A stretch of 64,000 bases of DNA, taken from NCBI RefSeq assembly GCF_040939455.1, contig NC_134122.1, forward strand, positions 31,910,001 through 31,974,000, written 5' to 3'. Below, one piece after another: positions 1 through 59,025 of this stretch (its first letter is position 1; every line of letters starts with the position of its first letter). The notes under the pieces were generated by a model. That model did not search any database. It was given only the letters and a program-made list of their open reading frames with translations, and had not been told where the DNA came from. The stretch is from Microcebus murinus (Eukaryota > Chordata > Mammalia > Primates > Cheirogaleidae). The position numbers and the translations under genes are program-made.

Positions 1-34073
<34,073 letters not shown>

Positions 34074-34532
34074 GTAAATCAGCTTCTGTGTCGGGGTTGC
34101 CATGCGGGGTCCATCTCAGCCCTCCTGCATATTCATTAGCTTATGTAATTTCCCTGCTTTAGCCATAAGATGGTGGCCCCACCTTCAGAGGATGCGGTAT
34201 CCAAGTATAAGCCTTACTGGATGGTTTGAGCTAGAAGATTCAAGCAGAGAGATTTTTCTTGAATTCATATATATCACTCAGTCAAAGATGTAAAAGCACT
34301 TTTGCCTTAACAGGAAAATGTTTTGTTTCTAATCTATAGAGTAAACCTTCATTGGAATTCACTGAGTCAGTACCATTATATTGACTTTATCCTTTAATAG
34401 TAATACTACTACCTACATAGACTCAGCTGCAAATCCAGTGTTCACCTTGCATAACTGAGTTACAAATCTGAGCCTCTTATTTCAGATTTCTCACACTTGG
34501 CCAGGTTATGAATAGTAGGGGTAGCTCTAGAG

Positions 34533-34729
34533 CAGGGGTCCTCAAACTTTTTAAACGGGGCCAGTTCACTGTCCCTTAGACCGTTGGAGAGTGTGGTGCA
34601 CATTCCACACATGTGCACTGTGGGCCCGGGGCAGGATGAGTCGGCTGCTAAGTAGGACAGGCAGTGGCGGCAAAAACACTCGGCAGGCCGGATAAATGTC
34701 CTCAGCGGGCCGCAGTTTGAGGACCCTTG
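34533..34729. mobile_element. hAT-type MITE in GTF2I 3'UTR intron
   Basis: Starts 'caggggtcctcaaact' and ends 'agtttgaggacccttg', which form imperfect terminal inverted repeats. The flanks are ctctagag (left) and ctctagtc (right), matching in 6 of 8 positions and fitting the hAT target preference nTCTAGAn. Length is 197 bp with no coding capacity. It lies between the stop-codon exon and the terminal 3'UTR exon of GTF2I. Confidence 0.8.
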
Positions 34730-35062
34730 CTCTAGTCCAAGAGTCCAACAAATTTGACTCTCAAGTCCTGTTGAACCTCCTTGAGCCTCAGCTGTTTAAT
34801 GTTTTCATGATAATGACAGGATATAGCTTGACATTACTTGGTTCTGATCTACACCTTGACAATGGATGTTTTTATCCAGACATTTTTGCTGTAATTGAAT
34901 TTACCTTATGCTGTCAATTCATGGACTATCATTTTATGAGTACATTTGAATCCAAGTAACTGTTATCAAAATTGCGAATTAAATTGTGGTATTTATGAGC
35001 GTTAAATTCCTGTAATCAGATTAACCTGTTTGCTTGCTTGTTTGTTTTCTCTCCTATTTTAG

Positions 35063-35730
35063 CTTAAAGTATCAGTGGTTGAGAAGAGCTTTTTGGACCT
35101 GTTACTGCCCCAAGCTGTGTAATATACTTGTATAACAGAAATACCTTCTATACAAACCTTTTTTTCTACTTTTAGATAGAAATGTCTACTTTTTCAGCAG
35201 TTCTGTGAATTGAATTAAAGAGCAGAGTGACTGTAGATTTGGAATGGCTGGTTTACTTTGGAATGTATTATAAGGATTTTACAGCGATGCTGGAAAAACG
35301 ACAGGGAAAATGACAGGGATGAATCTCATCAGATTTTTTTACGTATTCAGCAGAGCCTTCAAGCTATGGTGTTTATTTTCCAATCAAGCGAAGATATCTC
35401 CTACTGGAACATCTCAGCTTCTGCGGTGAAGAAAAATTCCTGTGATAGTTCAGTTCTTTAGTTTTTCTATTTGAAAAATCATTTAAATAATCCTTTGTTC
35501 ACGGCTCTCCTTAATGACTGAGTGAACAGTTAGTATCTGTATATTTGACTAAACCTTTTCCTAAGCTTCTATAATGGTTCTTATGTTTTTTTATCATAAT
35601 TAAAAGTAAAACCATCTGGATCACCTAACAGTCAGAGGTCAGTATCTCAGCGTGTGAATTACAGATGAAATATACAGAGAACCTCTTCCACTTTTACTTT
35701 TCGTCCAAATAAAGTGCATGGTGTACCAGA
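35063..35730 (+). other. GTF2I: GTF2I terminal 3'UTR exon
   Basis: The acceptor is 'ctcctattttag' (35051-35062) and the exon starts 'CTTAAAGTATCAGTGG'. This matches the 3'UTR of GTF2I as I recall it. Candidate polyadenylation signals are ATTAAA at 35214-35219 and canonical AATAAA at 35708-35713. The end near 35.73 kb is an estimate. Confidence 0.75.
35708..35713 (+). terminator. GTF2I distal polyadenylation signal AATAAA
   Basis: Canonical hexamer about 650 bp into the terminal 3'UTR exon, followed by a GT-rich 'gtgcatggtgtaccag'. Cleavage is expected 10-30 nt downstream. Confidence 0.65.
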
Positions 35731-36884
35731 AGTTGAAGATCAGGTATGATTTGGGCTAGCTAGATGACACTACAGCCTCACTGTCCTGTAACCTGTTGTG
35801 GCATGGAGTCCTCTGGAGCACTGTTCCCAGCTCGGGTCAGTCCCCAGGGGTTGCCCTTGCCTGCGTCATTTTCTAATTCTTGTAACATTGAGGCACAGTG
35901 GGGAGTGAGGCTAATCCTGCACCCTCTGATATTCTGCGCCATTCGTAGGAGAATCTTCCATGTGTTGAGATTTCACAAACAATAAGAGTTGTAAAATACC
36001 AGCGCTATGAAAAGGTAGAGTATGTGATGGCATAGAGTTTTCATTAGCTTTATCACTATTCACAATGGAGAATTATATCACATGGTAGCAGAAATAGGCA
36101 TTTTTATGTGTTGCTTATATTTTACCTCAAATTAAATTGTAGATATAGGGTAATAAATAAAATCCATCCATGCCTTTCACACACTAATTCATTTCTTTCT
36201 AAGGCGTTTTCATGATTATGTCTGGGGAAACTTGTGGGTGGTTTGGTGGTAGGCGGAACGCAGAACAAGGGGCAGGTTGGCGCTGTTCAGAGTCGCAGTG
36301 CCTCGTGGGGACACCCGTGCCCGTGCTGTTCCCCACGTCTGTGCTGTTTCTGAGGCCACCGTTGCTCTTCGAGTCGGGGCTGGGGCCAGAGCCCTCGCCT
36401 CTCCGTGTGTGACATGCCAACTGTGGGTCGGGGAGCAGCTTGAGTGTGGCTTTTGCAATCAAAACTTCCTCCCCTTGTAAAGCACAACGTAAGCTCCTCC
36501 CACCTGAAACTCACACGCCACCAGCTCTGGATTCCTCTTTGCTGGCCACACGGCCCCTGCCTCCCCAGCGCCCCACGGATGTGCTCAGGGAAAGCAAAGC
36601 TGGTTTTACTCTTCACCTGCCAGCCAACGTAAGGAGGCAGCGGCTACCCTAGTAGGATCTCGGGGTTATTTTAAGTTGTCCTTAAACATACACTGCTGTG
36701 CCACCCTCAGCTGCACCTCCAGGCCGGCTCTTCACATGGACTTCATCTTTTAACACATTGCTGAGATCGCAGACTTGCCAAGGAGACCTGTATTCCGTTC
36801 CATTATGAGAATTCCATGTCTGTATATACATATTTTTATTTTATATCTACATACATGTTAGAAAGCATTTATTTCTAAACCTGG

Positions 36885-37005
36885 AGTGGTGTGTGTACCT
36901 GTACTGTCAGCAACTCAGTGGCTGAAGCAGGAAGATCACTTAAGGCCTGGAGTTCTAGTCTGGCCTGGGCAACACAGCAAGACCCGTCTCTCTCTCTCTC
37001 TCTCC
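36885..37005 (+). mobile_element. Degenerate Alu monomer ending in (CT)n
   Basis: 'gcctggagttctagtctggcctgggcaac' is Alu-like. Instead of an A-tail it runs into (tc)n and then a T-run at 36986-37017. Confidence 0.6.
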
Positions 37006-37017
37006 CTTTTTTTTTTT

Positions 37018-37340
37018 AAGGACATTTATTTAGACTGTTCCCAAGTCTGCTGAATGCATCAATTTCTTACTCTGGAAAACAGCACAGGGAGGCTACCATA
37101 TCTGCCTCATGACAGCTTAATGTTCTCCTGTCCCACCAGCATCTCCTTTAAAGTAAACAGGCCCAGTTCCTTCAGGACACACTGAAGAAAAAGAAAAAAC
37201 ACAAAAGAAAAAATTCACTGTTGCTGCGTCCATATTCGGGAAGAGCATTGAGGTGGAGTTGGTCATTGTTAACTCCTTGGAGCTTTTTTTACGTGTTTCA
37301 GTCCTCACTATTTGCTCAGTAGTCTGGATTGAAAAACAAA
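37018..37340 (-). pseudogene. Possible polyadenylated retrocopy fragment, source unknown
   Basis: Read on the - strand, a sequence ends 'tctaaataaatgtcctt' followed at once by an A11 run. That is an AATAAA signal correctly spaced before a poly(A) tract, as in processed retrocopies. Upstream there is an open frame ending 'GPVYFKGDAGGTGEH', with another overlapping open frame. I do not recognise a parent gene. It could also be an old SINE or LINE end. Confidence 0.3.
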
Positions 37341-38457
37341 ATATAGTTCAAATAGGTCTCTTCCGAAAATCTAATGTGCTATTTTTTATGAAATGATTTT
37401 CTGATTCCATAATAATTCATAGTTGAATACAATTATTTTACAAGGTTATGTAGTAGAGTGACTAAAAACTAAGGCTTTGTGACCAAATCCACCTGGGGAC
37501 AGCTGTTACCTTGAGTAAATTCCCATCAGAAAAGTTGTCAAACCAAAGAGATGTCTACAGCCCAGGACCGTGTGAGTTACACCCTGCCGGCTGAGCTGTG
37601 CTGAGTGCTAACTCTTACTCCAAGTCCGTCTTTTCAGCGGTGAGGAAACCAAAGCTTTGTTGTTCCTGGAGTGGCCCTGCCCTGGGAGCCGCAGATCACG
37701 GGGTGGGGACGTGAAGGAAGGGCAACTCCTCTGCTTGCAAGTGCTGAAGCCGCAAGGTTTTGTCTGCTACTGATAAGTCTTTTCATTCTCCTGTCCCACC
37801 TAGACCATCCAGTGCAGGAGTTCGTCGCTTTACACTTAACACATTGTGTGATGCCTTAATCTTTTAATTAGTGTATATCATCTGTGATATGTCAGGTGAG
37901 GTTTGGGGGATTGTTCAGGAACTGTGTATACTGGGAAGTAGTTGCCCCCTTAGAGATGTAGGGACGGGACTTGAACCCAGGTCTCAATGTCCTAGAATCT
38001 TGCTTCTGTCTGAGCAGGCCCCACTTGTCTTTTGCAGCAGGTGTATTCTGAGCATCCTTCTGGCCCCCATTTCTGCCCTTCCCCGCCCCAGGCCCAAAGG
38101 TCCATTGGAGCGGAAAATTAAGTGACCTTGCTAGTTTCCACGTAACACCCCAAAAGCCCTGGTCTAGGTAAAGTCAAGGGATTTCTTGGCTTAAACATTA
38201 ATGGGCAGATAATTGTCACACACCAAATGGGCATCTTCTGGAAGTTCACTATCTAGTACTCATCACCTTCGTACGTGGAAGCCTGAGTTTCAGGATATGT
38301 GTTTTCAGAAGCTAAAGATGCCCCAGTTATTCTATGACGGGGAAGGAGACTTTAGGCTGCTCTTTTGTGCGGCAGTTCTTCCGAGCACACGCAGGGCCGT
38401 TACTACACCTGGGACTGCCTGAGCATCGCTGCGTCCTGCCTCCACCCCAATCTGTGA

Positions 38458-38821
<364 letters not shown>

Positions 38822-41800
38822 CACAGCTGCCAACTTTCTTGGCTCAAAGGGCAGATTTGAAAGCAGCTTGCAGCTGATCGTAGCAATCACAGGTCCCTAA
38901 ATTGATGCAAAGGGTGGGTGCAGCTCAACCTGGAAACTGGGTTAAAAACCAAGCCAGGATTGATTGGCCTAGAGTTTTCCCTGGCTACCCTGTCACTATA
39001 AAGAGGGGACATTCTGTCCTGCCCTATCCCCACCTCTACCACCTGAAAGTAAACTTGTTAAGTTTATTTTGAGGAAGTATCAGAAGTTTAGCACTGAAAA
39101 CAAGCTGTGATGCAACACTAATTTGTAAAGGTGTTTGTAGCAGATTTCCGGAGCAAGAATAGAGCATTTGGTAATACCAATTTCCTGCCTGTGCTCCAGT
39201 CTGCGGGTCTCGGGCTCCATAGAGCAGTAGTGACCCCCATCAAAGCCATGCCCTTGTCAGTGGAACACTGGCCCCAGAGCACCCAGTGAGACACCAACCA
39301 GGGGCAGCTAAAGAGCAGAAGGCCCACTTTCCAGAACCCTAAATGCCACAGGCAGTAAAGTATAGGCAAGTCCTATGAGGATCTGTTGAGTCCCCGCTCT
39401 GTGATTTAGACTGAAATTGTCCTCTCCCTTTTGGTGACAGTCCTCCGGGAGAGGCCATTTCTGGGATGCTGTCTAGAGGCACTCAGGGTGGCCCAGCGTT
39501 GACACATGGTCACAGGCTGCTGGGAGTCCTGGCCATGGGACTGTTCACCTTCACACCAAACAGCCGGGGACAGCACCTATGTGTGGGTGTCTGTTTCCAG
39601 GCAGGCCTCTTGGCTTGTGAGGGCAGAGAACACGGCAGCAGGGCCTGCGGTGGTTCCACGAGTGCCTGCTCCCGTTCATGTGACACTGGGGTCCAGGCAT
39701 CAAAGCCCACGGCCCAGCGGTCACCACCTATGTGTCCTCCTGCTGGGCCTGCGCGCCTCAGGCTGATTCCCCTGGATGCCCCCTTCCCATGTCCCTAGGC
39801 CAAAACCTAGAGGGCAAAGTCTAGGGGAGAAGGGAATGCCTAGGGCCATGGCCAGGCGTGCCCTGAGCCGGTCTCCTGAGTGCTGGCACCTGGTTCTCTT
39901 CTGATGAGTCCCAGTCCTCGCACCCTGCAACCCGTCTGATTTTGCTGAGCAAGGAAGAGGTCCCTGGGGAGGCCGAGAATAAGGGTGTGGCCCACGTTTG
40001 GCCCAGAGACACCTGCCGGCCACTATAGCCTCAGCCCCACACACCAGTGGGTGCACGGGTGCCTGGGGCCCGTCCTGCTCTAGGCGCTGGGGGATGGGCC
40101 TGTGGACCTCAGGTGAGGTCACGGGGCCTGCAAAGGGGATCCTGGCTCTTGCTCAAAAAGGGGTAGCAGGGGAGGTTTAAGTTAGACCTGAGAAAGAACT
40201 GCCACACATGAAGGCCGATCTATTTCAATCCTAGGAAGTCCTCGGTTCCCCTCCCACCCCGTGACAAAAGATCCCGTAGGGCACTGCCTGGGCCTCACGC
40301 CCTGATGCCAAGCCGCTTTCCACACTTTCTGCCTCCACTGGCCCAGCCCTGGGGATTTCCTGGCTAAGGAAGTGGCCTGCCCAGCCCATCTGGGGGAGGC
40401 CAAGTGGCCTGAGGGTAGAGAAGATGGCATCTGGAGGGAGGCCAGACTGGGAAGCCCTGCCTCTCTAACACCCAGTGCTGGTTAATTAGACGTCTCCTTA
40501 CAATTTCTAATAATTAGCATTAATAATTAGCCAAGCTGGGCAGTTTTCTACATATCTTACACTTTAAAAGTTTTTAAAAATGCCATCTCCTCCCCTAAAA
40601 AATCCTACCTCCATTACCTTCTCCCTTCACTTTTGTCCATTCTTTTTTTAAAAAACTTTTAAAGAATCATTTAGTCCTGGTTTCACCCGTGCACTAAAGG
40701 AAATCCTTTCTCATCCCGGCAGAAAGGATTTTTGAGCCTGTTTACCGAGGTCACTGCAAGGTCACACTCTCAGCACATCACGCCTCTGCCACCCAGCAGC
40801 CTTGCCAGGCCAAGTGGGAGCACAGCCCAGCCACAGGAGAGAGGGAAGGTGGCCGTGGGCGGCACAGGGCCGCAGGGCGGGAAGGGTGGTGGGGGAGGGA
40901 GGGAAGTGCGAGGCCACCGTGCCTTCCTGGCCCTTGCTCCACCCCATCTCGCCCAGGTGAGCACCCCCCATCCCTGTCAGGTCCTTGCTGGGGCCTTTGA
41001 GGCCACACCATGGGCGACAGGGAAGGCGGGAGACACACTGTCTGGCAGGGAGGGGGCATTTTAACAGCTCAGCCACTTGCAGGGAGCCACCTGCTGTGCT
41101 TCCAGGGGCCGCCCTCCCAGCCACCTCGGGGTCACTGGAGGAAAGCCAGCCATCCGGTAACCCTGCTCGGAATCTATTTTTCGTTTTGTTTTCAACTTGG
41201 TATTGAAGTTAAAACACCCACAGCAAGAGGGCTGGGCACGGATCTTTCGAGTGTGCGGCTGGGTTGATTTTCAGCAAGTGAAGCCACTTGTGGAACCAGC
41301 GTCCTTCTCGAGAAGGGGCACACACCATGCGCCACCTCCTGCTCCCTGTGCCCCAGCCCACCCCACCCGAGGCCACCCCTGCTCCCGGCACCAGACTGGC
41401 CCCGGCAGCTTTTGCACTTGGGATGTGCTCATCCTCTGTCCGGCACGTGCGCTTTGTGTCCCCTGCTCTCCGCCCACATTGTGTCTGGAAGGTTGCACGA
41501 TGTTGTGTGACACTTCCTTGTCGTTGCTGAGTAGTTGTCCCATTGTCTCTGCCTATCCTTCTGCATGGGAAGATGCTAGAATGACCAGAGGAAGGACACA
41601 CCCAGGGCTGGAGAACTCCGGGTGGGGACGGGGGGTGCAGGAGACAACAGGTGACGGGCCCTTTCTCGGTAAGTGAAGCGCCTACCAAGCAAACCTTCCA
41701 GAGCAGATGGAAGGGACCCCACACCACTTCTTAGATAATAAAACCAGGAACACCCTCGAACTTGACTCAGTCGTGTTGAGAGTCCTGAAAGAGCATGTCT

Positions 41801-42840
41801 TGGCTTCCCCTCTGCCAGACCCCACCCTTTCCCCCAGCTGAGTCTGGGGGCGCGGGACGCGTGGCTCTCAGAGTGCTGGAGGTGCTGGCTGCCTTTGCCC
41901 AATCGTGGCATCCCCAGGTCTGGGCGGCACACTGGCCCTGCCGCTTTCCTGAGCTGGGGCAGGGGTCAGGCAGTGTAGCCGGGGCCTGCAGGGAGGCGGG
42001 GCGGCAGCCAGACAGCCTGAATCTGCGGCGGGCCACTGATGACCGTGGACGAGAGTATAAGCTCTGAGCCTCCCAGGTTCTGGTGAGAGTGGGAGACAGA
42101 GGCCTCACCTGTCCCCAGGCACGCTGTCCCTCTCTGCACGTCTTTGTCCCAAATCCTCTTCCTGGCAGAGCGGGAACAGGAACGATTCATTGGTGAGGAT
42201 TTGAACTCAGGTCCTACTCAAGGTCTGCGCCATGTCCGTCCCGGCTGCCAGTGGCCCTCAGCCACACTCACACACCCGGGGACGGGCACCTAAGCCGCAC
42301 ACGCAGCACGGCGGAGGCGGGTGTCATTCATTCACTCGGTGAATCGTGCTGTCACCTTCCAGATGCTCACGAGGGCCCACTGTGTGCCATGCACAGGTGC
42401 AGGGGCTGGCCCAGAGCCCTCGATGAAGCAGGCCACGTCCTTGCTTTCCCAGGGCGCTTGCTCTGGTCAGGACAGACGTGAATTAAATCGGAACTAAGTC
42501 ACTGACGGAAAGTGCCCTAGGAAAATACCGCAGGCAGCGGTTGTCGAGGCATGAAGTTTGCTATTTCATGTGAAGTTATCAATGCAGGCCTCTCAGGGGA
42601 GGTGACATTTGAGCAGAGAAAGGAGGGAGAGAGTTACAGATGTGTGGGGAAGACGGCCAAGGGGAACGGCCAGTGCAAAGGCCCTGAGGTGGGAGCAGCT
42701 CGGATGTGTTCCCAGCGGAACCCCCACAGGGAGGACCAGGACAAGCTGTCCCTGCACATGTGTGCGTGTGGCCGGGCATGGCCACGCCAGGCGAGCCTGA
42801 AGAGTCTCCAGGAACTGAAAGAAGAAGTAAAGCCCTTTCT

Positions 42841-42967
42841 GCGCCCTCCCTGCCCCCTCGGCTCCCCCTCACCCCCAACCGCAACAAAAGGGACTTCCTC
42901 TTATCAGCGCATTTAAGGCCCAGCCCGAGCACGCCGGGACAAGTCCAGGTCACACTGCCTTCCAGCC
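42841..42967 (+). promoter_or_regulatory. NCF1: NCF1 proximal promoter and 5'UTR with PU.1-type site
   Basis: A C-rich tract is followed by 'gggacttcctcttatc' at 42890-42905. The reverse complement contains GAGGAA, the ETS/PU.1 core, about 70 bp before the ATG. Human p47phox expression in myeloid cells depends on a PU.1 site just upstream of transcription start, so this is the likely equivalent. There is a weak 'atttaag' A/T-rich box at 42910 and no clear TATA box. The start site is probably near 42930 (inference). Confidence 0.65.
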
Positions 42968-54767
<11,800 letters not shown>

Positions 54768-54829
54768 GGCCCCGCCGCGCCGGGCAGCCCCGCCACCTCC
54801 CGCCCCTGTCCCTGTGTGTACGTGTGCTA

Positions 54830-55277
54830 CCGTGTTTCCCCGAAAATAAGACTGGGTCTTATATTTATTTTTCCTCAAGAAGACGCCCTAGGGCTTATTT
54901 TCAGGGGATGTGTTATTTTTTTAAGTACAGCACAACAATCTACATTTATTCAAATATAGTTAAGTCGTCGTCTTCTGGAACATCATCATAACTCTCCAAA
55001 CCCCAAATTCCATCCTGAATTTCTTGCGGCTCTATTTCCTTTAGAACCATTGGCCCCAATCTCTCCCGTGGAGCAATAGAGCTCTCGTGGGGCAGATGAG
55101 AAGGGCTGCTCATCTTTTTTACCCCTCCTTCACGAAATGCATGGGTTGTGCAGACACGCTGCGTGGTCACGCCCATCACTAGGTCTTATTTTCAGGGTAG
55201 GGCTTATATTTCCCAAATGCTTAGAAATCCTGCTAGGGCTTATTTTATGGGTGGGTCTTATTTTCGGGGAAACACGG
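54830..55277 (-). mobile_element. TA-flanked DNA transposon inserted in NCF1 3'UTR
   Basis: Perfect inverted ends 'ccgtgtttccccgaaaataagac' (read to 20 bases: ccgtgtttccccgaaaataa), flanked by TA at 54828-54829 and 55278-55279, place it in the Tc1/mariner/pogo group. It lies between the NCF1 stop (54767) and its AATAAA (55349). The interior on the - strand has an open frame ending '[13 protein letters not shown]' (54946-55179), which looks like the acidic C-terminal tail of a pogo/Tigger-like transposase. A related copy sits in NCF1 intron 1. Confidence 0.85.
54946..55179 (-). pseudogene. Transposase C-terminal fragment within the 3'UTR transposon
   Basis: 77-codon frame with 'ERLGPMVLKEIEPQEIQDGI' then '[19 protein letters not shown]'. 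No catalytic residues or DNA-binding domain are present. The acidic end resembles tails of pogo/Tigger-group transposases. The assignment rests on the element's TA target and inverted repeats more than on the peptide. Not expected to be functional. Confidence 0.5.
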
Positions 55278-55348
55278 TATATAGCCCGGTGCCAGGATGC
55301 TGCGGGCAGCCCCGGGCCCTTGCCCCACATGGCTCTCCTCCACCCCTC

Positions 55349-55354
55349 AATAAA
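55349..55354 (+). terminator. NCF1 polyadenylation signal AATAAA
   Basis: 'cccctcAATAAAtgtcgcttg', followed by a GT-containing stretch. It is the only canonical + strand hexamer after the stop in the proximal region. Confidence 0.8.
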
Positions 55355-56429
55355 TGTCGCTTGAAGTGGACAGAGGTTCTGCAGAGGCGCAGGGAGTACT
55401 GGGCCCCACCCGAGGGTATTTCTAGAATGAGGACAGGGGCTGTGAACTCTGCTGAGAGGAAGTTGCAAGAGTGGAGGTCCGGTTGCATACTGCCCTGGCC
55501 TTGGCCAAGAACAGATTTGCACAAGGCCAAGTGCAAGAGGAACTTCCGGTTCCCTGCTGACCACAAGTCTGGACAGAAACCCCCTGCTCAGACTCTGGCC
55601 GAAGAGTCCTGAAGATGAGTGGACATAGTACAGGGGGCCAGCCCAGTCTCATAACAGAGCATGACCCTGTAGCTGTACCTAAACTTTGTGATTTAGGTAT
55701 GGCGCTATCCTCTGATTATTCACCTAGACCCTGCTCCAGTTAGGTGGTTCTACCAGGAAGCATTGGCCAATGAACAGACCCTCACTGCTTACCTTAGCGT
55801 TGCTGCCAGCTCAGGGCCTGGGAGTCTTTGCTGGTGGGTCTAACCCAAAATGCAAAAGACACTAAGGTGCAAAGTGGAGCTGCAAATCTTTTGAAAGATG
55901 CTGCTAGTCATGAAGGCCACAAGTGTCCCTCATAAGCAGAAGTAGCTATGTGAGGGCAGGCAAGGCTGATCCCATTAGAGATGAGAGAAAATTGATAAGG
56001 GGACATGCTGGTCAGGAGAATAATCTGACCACCAAAGGATTGGTGAGGCCTTGAGAAAACCATGGAGCCCTTAAATAGTTTTGCATTTTGCAGACACTTG
56101 TTGCTGCAAAAGTCCACTGTGTAGAGCTGTGGGAAAATGAACCACCAATCCCAACCCTTCTGCTTGTTCCGTTGCACTTATACTTTTTTAAATTAAATAC
56201 AGTATAAAATACTTTTTTCATAATTTTGTTTCATTTTTTTCCAAGATGAAGTCCTGAACAAATATTTTCCCGGTGTTTTTTCTGTATTTCTCTATATTTT
56301 CCTTGAAGTGGCCTTGCAAGGGTACCAGTGTCGCATGCTCAGGAGGGGGCTCAAGGTGGGCGTGGTGGCCAGGAAGGCGTGCCCGCAGGGAAAGACCGGA
56401 CAGACACGGGATGTGTGTGCCCGAAAGTG

Positions 56430-56640
56430 CTGGCCCTGAGTAAGCCCTGTGCAATTTGTTCAGCCAACAATTTTCTCGAGGCCAGGCATATGCTGGGTGC
56501 GTTGTATCATGTCAGGTTCTGAGAACAACCCTGTCCAGTAGGTATTTTATGGATGAGGAAACCAAAGCCCAGAAAGTTTAGGTGATTTGCTTAAGGCAAC
56601 GTGGCAAGATGGCAGCACTGGGGGGTGGAGCAGGGCTTTT
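56430..56640 (-). repeat. MIR element
   Basis: 'ttctcgaggccaggcatatgctgg', 'ggatgaggaaaccaaagcccagaaag' and 'ggtgatttgcttaaggcaacg' give the antisense MIR core. Confidence 0.65.
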
Positions 56641-57299
56641 CTGATGCCAAAGCCATACTGGATGCCATAGTATCCTGTCCCCGCAGAGCTCATGGTCTGT
56701 GGGTCAGGCCTCGTGGTGGGTGCCGTGGCTGTGGGGCGCTCAGAGGAGAGGGGTGAGCACACAGACACGTGCCAGGCTGAGTGAGGGGGCGTGGCTCTCA
56801 GGGCCCTCCGAAGACCCCCAGCCCCTGGGCCCTATGTTGGAGGAGTGACCAGCTCCTTCCTCTGCCCATCCTGGGAGGTGAAGACAGGGCCTTGGCACAG
56901 AAGGGGTGCACTCTGGGAACTGTCAGAGCCCCACCAAATCCAGTCCCCAGCTCCCCGACCACACCACTCGCAAGTGTCTGTTTGCAGACACCTCATTGCC
57001 ATGACCCAAATCCACCCCAACCCATGCCAGTTTTGGCTCTGTCCCATGAATGACAGTGTGGATCAGTGGCTACTATACCTCAAGTTACCTTGGTCCCAAC
57101 ACACATTCCAGAGTAAAGAAGGAATCAGGGGTCTTAGGAGTTGCTTAAAAGCAGAATCCGCCCCATGAAGGGTCCAGCCAACAGAAGGCAGCCTAGACTG
57201 AGCCCTGCTGTCCCCGCCCACTAGGGAGCCACACACATGACAGATGACAAGTGCAGAGGCTGCGTAACAGACACCTACGAGCTATCTCAGGAACAGTGG

Positions 57300-57425
57300 C
57301 TACTCAGAAATGAAGCACATGGACTTCTGAGTCACATGGACCCGGGTTTGAATCCTGCATGATCTTGGGCAAGCCACTCAGCCACTCTGAGCCTCAGCTG
57401 CCCTGTCTATAAAATGAGGGGCTGA
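57300..57425 (+). repeat. MIR element
   Basis: 'catggacccgggtttgaatcctgc', 'gatcttgggcaagccact' and 'tctataaaatgagggg' are a textbook MIR core in sense orientation. Confidence 0.75.
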
Positions 57426-57816
57426 TCTTCTCCCACTGCAGGGCCACACTTCTGACATAAGGTGCTGCCATGTGTTCAGGTGCAGGTCCCCCTGCCCACC
57501 CCATCACAAACCAGCTGACCCTGGGTTCCTTCTCCAGGAAGTGAGCCTCTGAGCTCCCGAGCTGTGTCTGCAGTGGATGCCCAAGGACACAAGTGTCTGT
57601 GGTGGGGTCATTCGCCCTGTGTCTGAAGACAGGTGCTGGGGCTGGGCAGCAGGGCAGGTGACACCAGCCATCCGGAGGATGGCCTCTCCCTCCTGCATCT
57701 CCCTTCATTTTCGTTGAAGTCCTTTTCTCTACTGCTTCCCCAGTGGGCTGTCAGGCCAAGGTCCTCAGCCCTCCTGCACCCTAGTCATTAATTCCGCTAG
57801 TGTGGAAAGTACTCTC

Positions 57817-58466
<650 letters not shown>

Positions 58467-58479
58467 TGTATTCATAACT

Positions 58480-59025
58480 ATGGGTCACTATTTCCAGTGA
58501 CTAGTAGAGATTACAAACACAAGTATATATTCTTTCAAATGACAACTCTTCCAGGGGGAAAATGCCTTTATAAAGGACGTTATTGGGGAAACCATTCAAA
58601 ACTGGAGAATAAACAATAAGTTGGATAAAGTGTTGCATCACTGCTCAATGTACTGCTGCCGGTAACTGCGTCATGGTTACGGAAGAGAATTATCTCCATT
58701 CTTAGAAAATACTCCCTGAAGTATTGACAGATAAAGGATGTATGTAACTTTCCCTCAAATGGTTCAGGAAAAAATGCATATACATTTATACAAACGTTAT
58801 AGATACTCATATTCATTTATACACACATCTTAGGCACTGATTACAGACACAATATATGAGAGGGAGAAAGAGGAAGGGAGGAAGAAAGAGAAACTGAACC
58901 AATGATAAAACTGGGGTAAAATGTTAACAACGTGAGAATCTGGATAAAGGGCATATGGGTATTTTTCATACTTTTGCAACTTTGTATAAATTTGATATTA
59001 TTTCAAAATAAAAAGCTTTTAAAAA
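58480..59025 (+). mobile_element. Ancient L1 3' end
   Basis: 'actggggtaaaatgttaacaa', 'gggcatatgggtatttttc', 'atacttttgcaactttgtat' and 'tatttcaaaataaaaagc' are the typical end of an old L1 3'UTR in sense orientation, close to its polyadenylation signal. Confidence 0.7.

Larger units (their letters stand above)
54768..55372 (+). other. NCF1: NCF1 3'UTR (interrupted by a transposon)
   Basis: The UTR starts 'ggccccgccgcgccgggcag', is interrupted at 54830-55277, and resumes 'cggtgccaggatgctgcggg' to the polyadenylation signal. The sequence on both sides resembles the human NCF1 3'UTR as I recall it. Without the insertion the UTR would be about 155 bp; here it is about 600 bp. Confidence 0.75.

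Noticed and set aside
55148..55612. Open frame of about 154 codons downstream of NCF1
   Set aside because: It begins inside the DNA transposon and runs through the NCF1 3'UTR. No homology was recognised.
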